DNA of 64,000 nucleotides from Actinoplanes sp. TBRC 11911 (lineage in GTDB: Bacteria; Actinomycetota; Actinomycetes; Mycobacteriales; Micromonosporaceae): positions 248,001 to 312,000 of the forward strand of contig NZ_JABBNC010000003.1 in NCBI RefSeq assembly GCF_012933445.1, given 5' to 3'. The translations under genes and the position numbers were made by a program. Shown here piece by piece: positions 37,813 through 45,843 of this stretch (position 1 is the first letter of the stretch; each line of letters opens with the position of its first letter). Under the pieces are notes generated by a model, which did no database searches, was not told the origin of the DNA, and was given only the letters and a program-made list of their open reading frames with translations.

Positions 37813-38937
37813 CTACTTCTTCGCGATGACACCGGCGATCTGGCTGATCGGCTGGGCGAGCGCGTTGATCGCGTCGGACAGGCCCTTCAGCTGCGCGTCG
37901 GAGAGGTCGGTCTGCAGCTTCCAGCCGTCGCCGACCTGGTACTTGGCGAGCTCGGAGTCGACGGTCGTGAACGCGGTGTCGATCTGCTTGACCAGGTCGG
38001 GGCTGCGCTGCTCAAGAGCCGGGCGCAACGCCGCGACGGCCGCCTGCGAACCGTCCACGTTGGCGGCGAAGTCCCACAGGTCGGTGTGCGAGTAGCGGTC
38101 CTCCTCGCCGGTGATCTTGCTGTTCGCGACCTCGTCGAGCAGTTCCTTGGCGCCGTTGGCGAGCTGCAGCGGGGACAGCTTCTCGTCCTTGGCCTTGGTG
38201 ACGACCTCCTTGACGTCGGCGAGCAGCTGGTCGGCCACCGGGCCGTCCTTGGTGATGTCGCCGCTCACCCAGAGGTCCTTCTCGATCTTGTGGAACCCGG
38301 AGAACGGCAGCGCCGCGGTGGCGTCGTCCTCACGGCCGTCGATCTTCGGGTCGAGGTCGCCGAAGATCTCCGCGACCGGCTCGATCCGCTCGTAGTAGGT
38401 GCGCGCCACCGGGAACAGCGCCTTCGCCTTCGCGACGTCGCCGGCCTTGACCGCGGTCACGAAGTCGCCGGTCTTCTGCACCAGCGCCTCACTCTGCGAG
38501 GTCACGTACCGGCTGTAGCTCTCGGTCGCCTGCTGGAGCAGGGCGTCCTCGGTGAGCGCCGGGGCCGAGCCGTTGACGGTCAGCGCGGCGCGGATACCGG
38601 TGCCGATCATGCCCGGCTTGCAGGCGGTCTGGTACGCGCCGGCGGGCAGCTCGACGCGCAGCTCACGGGACAGGCCGGGGGTGATGTTCTCGACCTCGCC
38701 CATCACCCGGTCGCCGTCGGCGTACACGTAGAACTCGGTGACCTTGCTGCCCGAGTTGGCGATCTGGAAGACGTGGGTGCCGGCGTCCAGGGAGCTCTTG
38801 GCGACCTCGCAGGCGGTGTCCGACGCCTTCACGGTGATCGGGCCGGACGCGCCGGCGGCGGTGTCGTCGGATTTGCCACCGCTGCAGGCGGCCAGGGTGC
38901 CGACCGCGAGAAGCGCGATTATCGGACGGTATTGCAC
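37813..38937 (-). CDS. efeO: Iron uptake lipoprotein EfeO
   Basis: 374 residues with a lipoprotein signal (LLAVGTLAACSGG). A cupredoxin-like N-terminal domain (about 30-125) is followed by the M75 domain with the metal-binding H-x-x-E (GFHKIEKDLW). EfeO supplies iron to the EfeU permease. It lies 9 bp after efeU. Confidence 0.95.
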   Translation of the reverse strand: MQYRPIIALLAVGTLAACSGGKSDDTAAGASGPITVKASDTACEVAKSSLDAGTHVFQIANSGSKVTEFYVYADGDRVMGEVENITPGLSRELRVELPAGAYQTACKPGMIGTGIRAALTVNGSAPALTEDALLQQATESYSRYVTSQSEALVQKTGDFVTAVKAGDVAKAKALFPVARTYYERIEPVAEIFGDLDPKIDGREDDATAALPFSGFHKIEKDLWVSGDITKDGPVADQLLADVKEVVTKAKDEKLSPLQLANGAKELLDEVANSKITGEEDRYSHTDLWDFAANVDGSQAAVAALRPALEQRSPDLVKQIDTAFTTVDSELAKYQVGDGWKLQTDLSDAQLKGLSDAINALAQPISQIAGVIAKK

Positions 38938-38946
38938 TTTGGTCTC

Positions 38947-39807
38947 CTATGCCTGTGGTGCTGGGGTTGCTGCGGGACTTGCGGCAGGGACCGACGGCTT
39001 CGCCTTCCGGGCCGGCCAAAGAAAAAGGATCAGGACCGGTACGCCGTACGCGATCCAGGCGATGACTTCGAGCACCGTGGGCTCGGGGGTGATGTTGAAC
39101 ATGCCGGTGAGCAGGGCCGTGTACCACGCGCTCGGGTCGAGAACGCCGCCCGCGTGGTACGCGATGGTGCCGATTCCGGGGAGGATCCCGGCCTCCTGGA
39201 AGTCGTGCACGGCGTACTTGAAGATGCCGGCCGCGACCAGGATGAGCAGGACCCCGGTCCACTTGAAGAACACGCTCAGGTTGACCCGCACGGCCATCGC
39301 GAACATCAGATAGCCGATCGCGATCGCGGTGGCGATGCCGCCGAGCAGCGCGTAGAGCGGACCGCCGTTGATGTCGGCGCCCTGCACCGCGGCGTAGAAG
39401 ATCAAGGAGGTCTCGAGGCCCTCGCGGACCACCGCGAGGAAGGCCATGAACCCGACCGCGAGCGAGCCGACCGCCAGCGCTTCCTGAAGCTTGTTGCGCA
39501 GCTCGCCCGCGATGCCCCGGGCCGCCCGCCGCATCCAGAAGATCATCCAGGTCACGAAGCAGACCGCGGCGACCGAGGTGATCGCCTCGAACAGCTCCTG
39601 CTGCTTGTAGTCCTGCAGCAGGGTGGTCTCGGTGTAGTTCAGCAGCCAGCCGAAGAAGACGGAGAGCACGACGGCGGCGCCGACGCCGGCCCACACGAGC
39701 TTGAGGCGATCCCGGCGCTCCGACTTGACCAGGAACGCGATGAGGATGCTGACCACCAGCGTGGCTTCCAACCCCTCGCGCAAGCCGATGAGGTAGGTGG
39801 CGAGCAT
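38947..39807 (-). CDS. efeU: Iron permease EfeU (FTR1 family)
   Basis: 286 residues with seven membrane helices and two R-E-x-x-E iron-binding motifs (GLREGLEATL and VVREGLETSL), the signature of FTR1-type high-affinity permeases. First gene of efeUOB, with an iron-regulator box 31 bp upstream. Confidence 0.95.
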   Translation of the reverse strand: MLATYLIGLREGLEATLVVSILIAFLVKSERRDRLKLVWAGVGAAVVLSVFFGWLLNYTETTLLQDYKQQELFEAITSVAAVCFVTWMIFWMRRAARGIAGELRNKLQEALAVGSLAVGFMAFLAVVREGLETSLIFYAAVQGADINGGPLYALLGGIATAIAIGYLMFAMAVRVNLSVFFKWTGVLLILVAAGIFKYAVHDFQEAGILPGIGTIAYHAGGVLDPSAWYTALLTGMFNITPEPTVLEVIAWIAYGVPVLILFLWPARKAKPSVPAASPAATPAPQA

Positions 39808-39837
39808 GACTCTCCCGATAGCTAAGGCGGCCCTAAG

Positions 39838-39856
39838 TAAGGTTCGGCATACCTTA
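39838..39856. promoter_or_regulatory. IdeR/DmdR-type iron box ahead of efeU
   Basis: A 19-bp palindrome, TAAGGT-TCGGCAT-ACCTTA, matching the actinobacterial DtxR/IdeR consensus arms. It lies just upstream of efeUOB, where the iron-loaded repressor would block transcription. Confidence 0.75.
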
Positions 39857-39977
39857 GCCAGGAGATGGCTGCAGTCGTCAAGTTGAGTAGATGAAATTGA
39901 TCGTTACGAGTTGGCGTCGCCCGGGGGCGCCACCCGCCGGGCGGCCTCGGCGGGAGGCCGCCCGTCTGGTTTGGACG

Positions 39978-40181
39978 TCAGGCGCCGGGCCGGTCGAACT
40001 CCCCGGCACGGACCCCGTGGATGAAGCCGCTCCAGTCGGACTCGGCGAATGTGAGCACGGGACCGGTCACATCCTTCGAGTCGCGCACGAAAACGGCCGA
40101 CGGAATGGTGGCAACCTCGACGCAGTGCCCGGCGGCGCCGCTTCGAGTGCTCTTACGCCAGTGGAACTCGGCGTGCTGCAT
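39978..40181 (-). CDS. DUF397 protein
   Basis: 67 residues with the DUF397 signature (WRKSTRSGAAGHCVEVA, VRDSKD, FAESDWSGFIHGVRAGEFD). DUF397 proteins are small partners of DUF5753 regulators in actinomycetes; the founding pair type includes WhiJ-like proteins. Lies 46 bp after such a regulator on the same strand. Confidence 0.92.
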   Translation of the reverse strand: MQHAEFHWRKSTRSGAAGHCVEVATIPSAVFVRDSKDVTGPVLTFAESDWSGFIHGVRAGEFDRPGA

Positions 40182-40227
40182 GTTTCAGTCCCTTTCAAAA
40201 TGGATGGGGGTGCCCATCCATTTCAGC

Positions 40228-41133
40228 TCAGGACGCGCGTGCACACCGCAACGCTTCCTCCCTCAGAGCGATAGCCGTTCGGCTCTGATCTGGCGACAAA
40301 GCGCGTTCTCGCAGGTCATCGAGGGCGTCTTGATAGACCTCGACTTCGGTCGGCTTCACTCGGAAGAGGCCGCCGGTCAACCCCTCCATATGCACGATCG
40401 GGGCACGCGTGCCGCTTTCGAACTCCAGCACCATGAACGATTCCGTCTGGCCGGCGTGCGCGCCCGCGGAAAACGGCAGGATCAGTATCTCGACGCCGGG
40501 GCGGCGGCTCGCGTCCAACAATCGGGTCAGCTGGCGGCACAACACCTCGCGGCCGCCGACCTCGCGATAGAGCACGGCCTCGTCGAGAACGATTTGGAGG
40601 ATCGGCGGCGGTTGCCGGGTCAGCACCGACTGACGGGCCATGCGCAGTGCGAGGCGGCGCTGGATGATGGCCGTGTCGCCGATGTCCGCGCCGACCTGGA
40701 TCACCGCACGGGCGTACTCGTCGGTCTGCAGCAGACCCGGCACGACCTGAGCCTCCCATTCGGAGATCAGGACGGCCTCGGCCTCCAGAGCGAGATATTC
40801 GTCGTACGGGTCGGGCACCGAGGATCGGTACGGCGTCCACCAGGCGCGTGCACGGCCCCGGCGGGCGAGCTCTCGGAGGCGGTCACGGTCTTCGACGCGT
40901 ACGCCATAGATGGTCAGCAGCCGGTCCAAATCGGTCTCGGTGATCCCGGTGTGGGCCGTCTCGATCCGGCTGACTTTCGACTCCGACCAGTTCAGCGAAG
41001 TCGCGACGTCGACGGCCCGGCGGTCACCACGAAGACGGCGCAACTCGCTGCCGAGTTCGCGCCGCGCCGTCGAAGTCGCCCTCGCCACGCCGAACACCAT
41101 AGCGGCGTATCGGTCGCGTTCTGCAAGTTGCAC
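40228..41133 (-). CDS. XRE-family regulator with DUF5753 domain
   Basis: 301 residues from GTG 41133; ATG 41100 is the alternative. An N-terminal helix-turn-helix (VATSLNWSESKVSRIETAHTG) is followed by the DUF5753 domain (VPGLLQTDEYARAVI, LDEAVLYREVGG, LILPFSAGAHAG). GTG 41133 has AGGGGG just ahead and sits in the loop of a hairpin. With the DUF397 gene it forms a WhiJ-type pair, often tied to development or antibiotic control. Confidence 0.88.
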   Translation of the reverse strand: MQLAERDRYAAMVFGVARATSTARRELGSELRRLRGDRRAVDVATSLNWSESKVSRIETAHTGITETDLDRLLTIYGVRVEDRDRLRELARRGRARAWWTPYRSSVPDPYDEYLALEAEAVLISEWEAQVVPGLLQTDEYARAVIQVGADIGDTAIIQRRLALRMARQSVLTRQPPPILQIVLDEAVLYREVGGREVLCRQLTRLLDASRRPGVEILILPFSAGAHAGQTESFMVLEFESGTRAPIVHMEGLTGGLFRVKPTEVEVYQDALDDLRERALSPDQSRTAIALREEALRCARAS

Positions 41134-41152
41134 GACACCCCCTGCACTTGCA
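41122..41152 (-). promoter_or_regulatory. Hairpin around the start of the DUF5753 gene
   Basis: TGCAAGT (41152-41146) and ACTTGCA (41128-41122) pair as 7-bp arms, with the ribosome-binding site and GTG start in the loop. It may be an autoregulatory operator or a translational control hairpin. Confidence 0.4.
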
Positions 41153-41987
41153 TGCAGGTCAGGCGGCATGCCGTAATGAATGCGAACGACGGGCAACCGG
41201 CGGCGGCAAACGCCGGCGGCCCGGAGAAATCGGGTCCCCGTCCAGCGAGCGGACGGGGGCCCGGTGCTGTGTGGGCGACGCTTGCCCCCGGGCAAGCACC
41301 AGGCTGCGCTAATGGCACGGCGGGTGGGCTCGTGCGGGCTCGGCGAAGCCCCGATTGCGGCGCCGAAAATCGGAGCCGGCACTCGACCTCACCGATCATC
41401 CACCCGCCGGCAGGCAGCGACGCGCATCATTTCAAAATCCGGGCGCTATCACCCCGAAAGTCCGATTACGCGCTGGGCCGGACCGGACGACAAGTCGGAA
41501 ATGTCGGCGCGCCCGAAAGAGTGACCGGCGCGGGGCGGGAGAGCGCGGACGCGAGGCGGCCGGTGTGCGGTGGCGGCGCGGCGCGGTGGCGGAAGAAGCG
41601 CGAGGCGCGGGTCGCGAACCGGGTGAAAGCGAACGAGGCGACAGGCCTGAGACCCGCCGCCCCGTTCATCCCCCCGGTTTGGTACCGCGCGCGTCCGTGG
41701 GACCCCCCGATCACCAATGACGCTGCGTGGTTATAGATTCACACTCCGCACTCACTACTGTCAAGCAAATCCGGAAATTTCCTATTTTGTGGGGTGGTGG
41801 GAGCAACGGAGGGTGCACGACAGTCACACCGAAGTGGCACTCAAAGCAGGCACGCGATTTCGGGCGCCAGACCTCGCGACGATGCTTGCGCGCCGGGCCC
41901 AGCGACGATAATCGGGCACCGAGCCTGCGCCACGATAATCGGGCGTCGGGCCAAGCGACGATAATCGGGCGCCGGGCCTGGTCGGGG
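41134..41987. other. 850-bp gene-free region between manA and the DUF5753 gene
   Basis: Open frames exist on both strands but read as low-complexity Arg/Ala/Pro sequence with no recognisable content. The right end, next to the manA stop, carries three spaced palindromic repeats. An AT-richer patch at about 41735-41800 could hold a promoter. Confidence 0.4.
41906..41967. repeat. Three spaced CGATAATCG palindromes
   Basis: CGATAATCG followed by GGC occurs at 41906, 41933 and 41959, spaced 27 and 26 bp, within longer direct repeats of about 26 bp. The core is a palindrome around a central A. Placed 20-80 bp after the manA stop. Helical phasing of about 2.5 turns could suit a DNA-binding protein. 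Confidence 0.6.
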
Positions 41988-43334
41988 CTACTCCACCGTC
42001 AGCGGCTGGACGGACCAGGCGAGCTTCTGCGGGGTCGGGTCGGACGGGACCGCCGCCACGAACACCTGACCCTTGCCGGCGACCTTGATGTGGCCCGCGT
42101 CGGCGGGGGCGTACGCGGCGCCGCCCGCCAGCACCTCGACCGGCGTGCCGTCCAGGCTCTCGCCCACGAACACCTCGCCATCCGTGCACAGGACGATGCG
42201 CGGGCCGTGCGCGGGCACCTCCAGCGGCGGGAGGGTGCCGTCCAGGTCGAGGCGGTAGAGGGTGAAGTCGGGGACCGGGACCTCCCACGTCACGATGCCG
42301 GGCCCGACCGGCGTCGAGGGCAGGATCGGGTCGTCCAGGACCTCGAAGACGAGCACGTTGAGCAGCTCGCCGACGTCGACGCGCTTCGGGGTCAGGCCGC
42401 CGCGGAGGACGTTGTCGCTGGCGGCCATCAGCTCGACGCCGGCGCCGTGCAGGTAGGCGTGCAGGTTTCCGGCCGGCATCCAGATCGCCTCGCCCGGGGC
42501 CAGACGCACGTGGTTGAGCAGCAGCGCCACCAGCACACCCGGGTCGCCGGGATAGTGCGCGGCCAGATCCAGCGCGAGCGCGTAGTCGTCTTTCCCGGGC
42601 ACGGCGGCCGCGTGAGCGGCTCCGGCGCCGAACGCCGCCTCGGCGCTCGCCGAAGCGAGCGCCGCGTCCACCCCGGCCGCCGCGAGTGCCGCCTCGGCCC
42701 CGGCCGCCGTCAACTCGTCCGCGCCGCGCGCCGCCGCCACCACCGCGTCGATCAAGGCCGGCCGGGAATCTGCCGGCCAGGTCAGCAGTGCCTCCACCGC
42801 GCCGCGCAGATCACCCGCACGCAGCGAGGCGACCACCGGGTCCAGCGCGGAAATACCGAACGACGCCAGCACCTCCGCGGACACCTGCGGGGACCGGAAG
42901 CCGCACAGCGCCGAGAACTCGGTCAACGCGACCAGCATCTCCGGCTTGTGGTACGCGTCCGTGTAGTTCTTCGGCAGCGCCGGGTCGGCTTCCTGCTTGG
43001 CGTACGCCGTACGGGCGTACTCGGAGGAAGGGTGTGCCTGCAGCGACAATGGCGCCTCGGCGGCCAGCACCTTCAGCAGGAAGGGCAACCGGGGGCCGAA
43101 CGCCGACGCGACCGACGCGCCCAGCTGGCCGTTCGGATCGCCCGCGATGAGCGTGTCCAGGCTGACCGGGCCGTCCTTGCCCGCGACCGTGGACGGGTTG
43201 CCCGGATGGGCGCCCAGCCACAACTCGGCCTCGGGGGTCTCGGTGGGCGTCGGCCGCCCCTGCAGGGAAGCGATGACGGTGCGCGAGCCCCAGGCGTACG
43301 GGCGGACGGCTCCGGTCAGCGGATACACGCTCAT
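41988..43334 (-). CDS. manA: Mannose-6-phosphate isomerase, class I
   Basis: 448 residues from ATG 43334. Type I cupin isomerase with zinc ligands in QAHPSSEYA, YHKPEML and PAGNLHAYLHG. It interconverts fructose-6-P and mannose-6-P, feeding GDP-mannose through ManB and ManC, both in this window. An Ala-rich insertion at about 205-255 lengthens it compared with many bacterial homologues. Arranged with the CDF, SIS and manB genes on the same strand. Confidence 0.94.
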   Translation of the reverse strand: MSVYPLTGAVRPYAWGSRTVIASLQGRPTPTETPEAELWLGAHPGNPSTVAGKDGPVSLDTLIAGDPNGQLGASVASAFGPRLPFLLKVLAAEAPLSLQAHPSSEYARTAYAKQEADPALPKNYTDAYHKPEMLVALTEFSALCGFRSPQVSAEVLASFGISALDPVVASLRAGDLRGAVEALLTWPADSRPALIDAVVAAARGADELTAAGAEAALAAAGVDAALASASAEAAFGAGAAHAAAVPGKDDYALALDLAAHYPGDPGVLVALLLNHVRLAPGEAIWMPAGNLHAYLHGAGVELMAASDNVLRGGLTPKRVDVGELLNVLVFEVLDDPILPSTPVGPGIVTWEVPVPDFTLYRLDLDGTLPPLEVPAHGPRIVLCTDGEVFVGESLDGTPVEVLAGGAAYAPADAGHIKVAGKGQVFVAAVPSDPTPQKLAWSVQPLTVE

Positions 43335-43354
43335 ATGCGGCAAACTACCAGCGA

Positions 43355-44317
43355 TCAGGCAGTCGTCGACGGCGCAGTGGCATCGCCGACAGCCGCGGGG
43401 GTGCGTTCGTGGAAGATGTCCGGCTCGATGTAGATGACCCGGGCGATCGGGATGGCCTCGCGGATGCGGACCTCGGTCTCGTCGATGTGGCGGGCGAGGT
43501 CGTCGGCGCGCTCCGTGCTCGGCACCGCGATCTTCACCGCCACCAGCAGCTCCTCGGGGCCGAGGTGCAGCGTCTTCATGTGGATGATCCGCTCGATGCC
43601 GTCGCCGGCCAGGATGGCCTGCTCGATCTTGCGGGTGTCCTCGGGATTGGCGCCCTCGCCGATCAGCAGGCTCTTCGTCTCGATGGCCAGGATCACCGCG
43701 ATCACCACCAGCAGGATGCCGATGGCCGCGGTGCCGATGCCGTCCCAGACGCCGTTTCCGGTGATCAGCGTCAGCACCACGCCGAGCAGGGCGAACACCA
43801 GGCCGATGAGCGCGCCGGTGTCCTCGAGCAGCACGACCGGCAGCTCGGGGGCCTTGGCACGGCGCACAAAGTTGACCCATGTCGTACGGCCGCGGGTGTG
43901 GTTGGACTCGCGGATGGCGGTCATGAACGAGTACGACTCGAGGCCGATCGCCACCACCAGGACGGCCACCGGCACCCACTGCCAGGAGTGGATCGCCTCC
44001 GGGTGCTGGATCTTGTGGTACGCCTCGTACAGCGCGAACAATCCGCCGACGCTGAACAGCACGATCGACACGATGAACGCGTAGATGTAGCGCTCGCGGC
44101 CGTACCCGAAGGGGTGTTCCGGGGTGGCCTTGCGCTGCGAACGCTTGCCGCCGATCAGCAGCAGGAGCTGGTTGCCGGAGTCGGCGACCGAGTGGATCGC
44201 CTCGGCCAGCATCGACGAGGAGCCGGTGAGCCCCCACGCGACGAACTTCGTGACCGCGATGCCCAGGTTCGCGGACAGCGCCGCGATGATCGCCTTGGTG
44301 CCACCCTCAGAACTCAT
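43355..44317 (-). CDS. Cation diffusion facilitator transporter
   Basis: 320 residues with about six membrane helices. Metal-site residues are recognisable in AEAIHSVADSGNQ (H-x3-D) and VLLEDTGALIG. A cytoplasmic C-terminal domain (IERIIHMKTLHLGPEELLV) follows. CDF proteins export zinc, iron, manganese or cobalt in exchange for protons. Its presence between manA and the SIS gene may be linked to metal supply for ManA, which is speculative. Confidence 0.9.
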   Translation of the reverse strand: MSSEGGTKAIIAALSANLGIAVTKFVAWGLTGSSSMLAEAIHSVADSGNQLLLLIGGKRSQRKATPEHPFGYGRERYIYAFIVSIVLFSVGGLFALYEAYHKIQHPEAIHSWQWVPVAVLVVAIGLESYSFMTAIRESNHTRGRTTWVNFVRRAKAPELPVVLLEDTGALIGLVFALLGVVLTLITGNGVWDGIGTAAIGILLVVIAVILAIETKSLLIGEGANPEDTRKIEQAILAGDGIERIIHMKTLHLGPEELLVAVKIAVPSTERADDLARHIDETEVRIREAIPIARVIYIEPDIFHERTPAAVGDATAPSTTA

Positions 44318-44318
44318 G

Positions 44319-44394
44319 CCAGGGCTCCGCTGCGCTCCGCACTGGCGTGAGTCTCGACGCTGAGCCTAATGGTGACTCCGCTTCGCTTCGTCAC
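44319..44394. repeat. Two REP-like hairpins
   Basis: CCAG...CTGG (44319-44345) and GTGAC...GTCAC (44372-44394) enclose similar GCTCCGCTGCGCTCCGC-type cores. They lie between the CDF and SIS genes, and the second covers the SIS stop codon. They could be transcript-end stabilisers or scattered REP elements. Confidence 0.4.
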
Positions 44395-45614
44395 TGAATA
44401 CCCTCGGGCATCGGGTTGGAAAGCTCCTTCATCTCGTTGATCGCGGGCACGGCCATCGGGTCGAGCCCGTGCGCCAGCGCCAGGTAGAGCGACGCGAAAT
44501 CGGGGACGGCGGTCAGCGAGGCCAGACGCTCCAGCGCGGACCCGCCCTCGGCGGTGAGCACGTCGCAGCGCACGCCCCGGCGCTCCGCCAGGATCTGCAC
44601 CGCGTCCGCGCGGCGTTCCTCGACCGCGACCGGCTCGTCCGCGTCGTCCTCGGGGTTGAGGCCACCGTCGCGGAACAGCACCAGGCGCAGCCGGGTCTTC
44701 GAGTCGTCCTCGTCGTCGGGATCGGCGAAGATGTCGCGCGACGACTCGGCCAGGCCGCCGAACACGCCGTCGAGTAAGCCGACCCGGCCACGACCGGCCT
44801 CACCCAGCGCACCGGCCATCACCGGGTACCGGGCGTTGGCCGCGAGCGTCTCGGCAAACCGGCGGGCGGCCACGGTCGCCAGCGGCGACGAGCCCCAGAC
44901 GATCGGGATCGACCCGGCCAGCCCGAGGGCCAGCGACTTCGCCGGGTTCACGAAGGAATCCGCGGCGGGACGGCTGCGCTCGGCGTCCGCGTCCAGCCGG
45001 GTCGCGGTCTCGGCCAGGTCGGCCTCGTTGACCTTGACGAGGCCGATCGCCCGCGCGGCGAGCAGCACCGGGACCGCGAGGCCCCAGAGGCTGGCCCGGG
45101 CGGGCGCGCGGCGCGGCACCGGGATGAACGGCGACCGGGCCCGCTCGGCCAGCTCCTGCAGCTCCGAGTTCGGGTTGCCGATCGCGACCAGCCGGGCGCC
45201 GCGGCGGGCCGCGGCCTCGGCGGCGGCCAGCGCCTCGGGACTGCGGCCCGAGGCGGACACGGCGAAGACCACGTCGGCGGCGCCGACCCAGCCGGGGATG
45301 CCGGCGCTGCGGTGCCCGATGATCGGCACCGGGCAGCGCGGACCGGCCACCGCGGACAGGATGTTGCCGGTCAGGCCGGCGGTGCCGATGCCGGCGACGA
45401 CCACCGCGCGGGGCCGGCCGTCGTCGGAGAGGATGCTCAGGTCGGTCTCGTTCGCCAGCGACGCGGCCTCACGGACCTGCGCGCCCGCCGACGCGGTGGC
45501 CCGCAGCATGCCGCCGGGGTCGCTCGCCAGCATCGATTTCTCGTCGTCCAGCAGTGACTCGTCGGCGACCCGGTGGCCGTGCACGCCGGAGGCGCCCTCG
45601 AGCGGCCCAGCCAT
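44391..45614 (-). CDS. SIS-domain protein of the mannose cluster (TobH-like)
   Basis: 407 residues from ATG 45614, overlapping the previous stop (ATGA). A sugar isomerase (SIS) fold: AVVVAGIGTAGLTGNIL and VFAVSASGRSPEALAAAEAA. It resembles the C-terminal part of bifunctional phosphoglucose/phosphomannose isomerases and the Rv3256c/TobH group located between manA and manB in actinobacteria. Exact substrate uncertain. Confidence 0.85.
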   Translation of the reverse strand: MAGPLEGASGVHGHRVADESLLDDEKSMLASDPGGMLRATASAGAQVREAASLANETDLSILSDDGRPRAVVVAGIGTAGLTGNILSAVAGPRCPVPIIGHRSAGIPGWVGAADVVFAVSASGRSPEALAAAEAAARRGARLVAIGNPNSELQELAERARSPFIPVPRRAPARASLWGLAVPVLLAARAIGLVKVNEADLAETATRLDADAERSRPAADSFVNPAKSLALGLAGSIPIVWGSSPLATVAARRFAETLAANARYPVMAGALGEAGRGRVGLLDGVFGGLAESSRDIFADPDDEDDSKTRLRLVLFRDGGLNPEDDADEPVAVEERRADAVQILAERRGVRCDVLTAEGGSALERLASLTAVPDFASLYLALAHGLDPMAVPAINEMKELSNPMPEGIQ

Positions 45615-45799
45615 CAGGAGGCCTCGCTGCCCGGCTGCCGAGCCTCGTCGAGCAGCAGGACCGGGATGTCGTCGCGGACCTCGAACACCCGGCCGCACTC
45701 GGTGCACGTGAGCGTCTGCGCGCCGGCGTCATAGGTGAGCGGCGCGTGATGCGTGTCCGGGCACGCCAGAATGTCCAGCAGTTGCGAATCGAGGGCCAC
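45614..45799 (-). CDS. Trm112-like protein
   Basis: 61 residues of the Trm112 type (LLDILACPDTHHAPL, LTCTECGRVFEVRDDIPVLL). Cys13, Cys32 and Cys35 are present, but the usual fourth Cys is replaced by T/H-H, so the zinc site would need histidine or be weaker. In eukaryotes Trm112 activates methyltransferases; in actinobacteria its partner is unknown. Coupled to the SIS gene by ATGA. Confidence 0.85.
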   Translation of the reverse strand: MALDSQLLDILACPDTHHAPLTYDAGAQTLTCTECGRVFEVRDDIPVLLLDEARQPGSEAS

Positions 45800-45843
45800 C
45801 GAACGAACTCCTTCAGGTGCTCAACAGGAATGGCCCCCTGATC

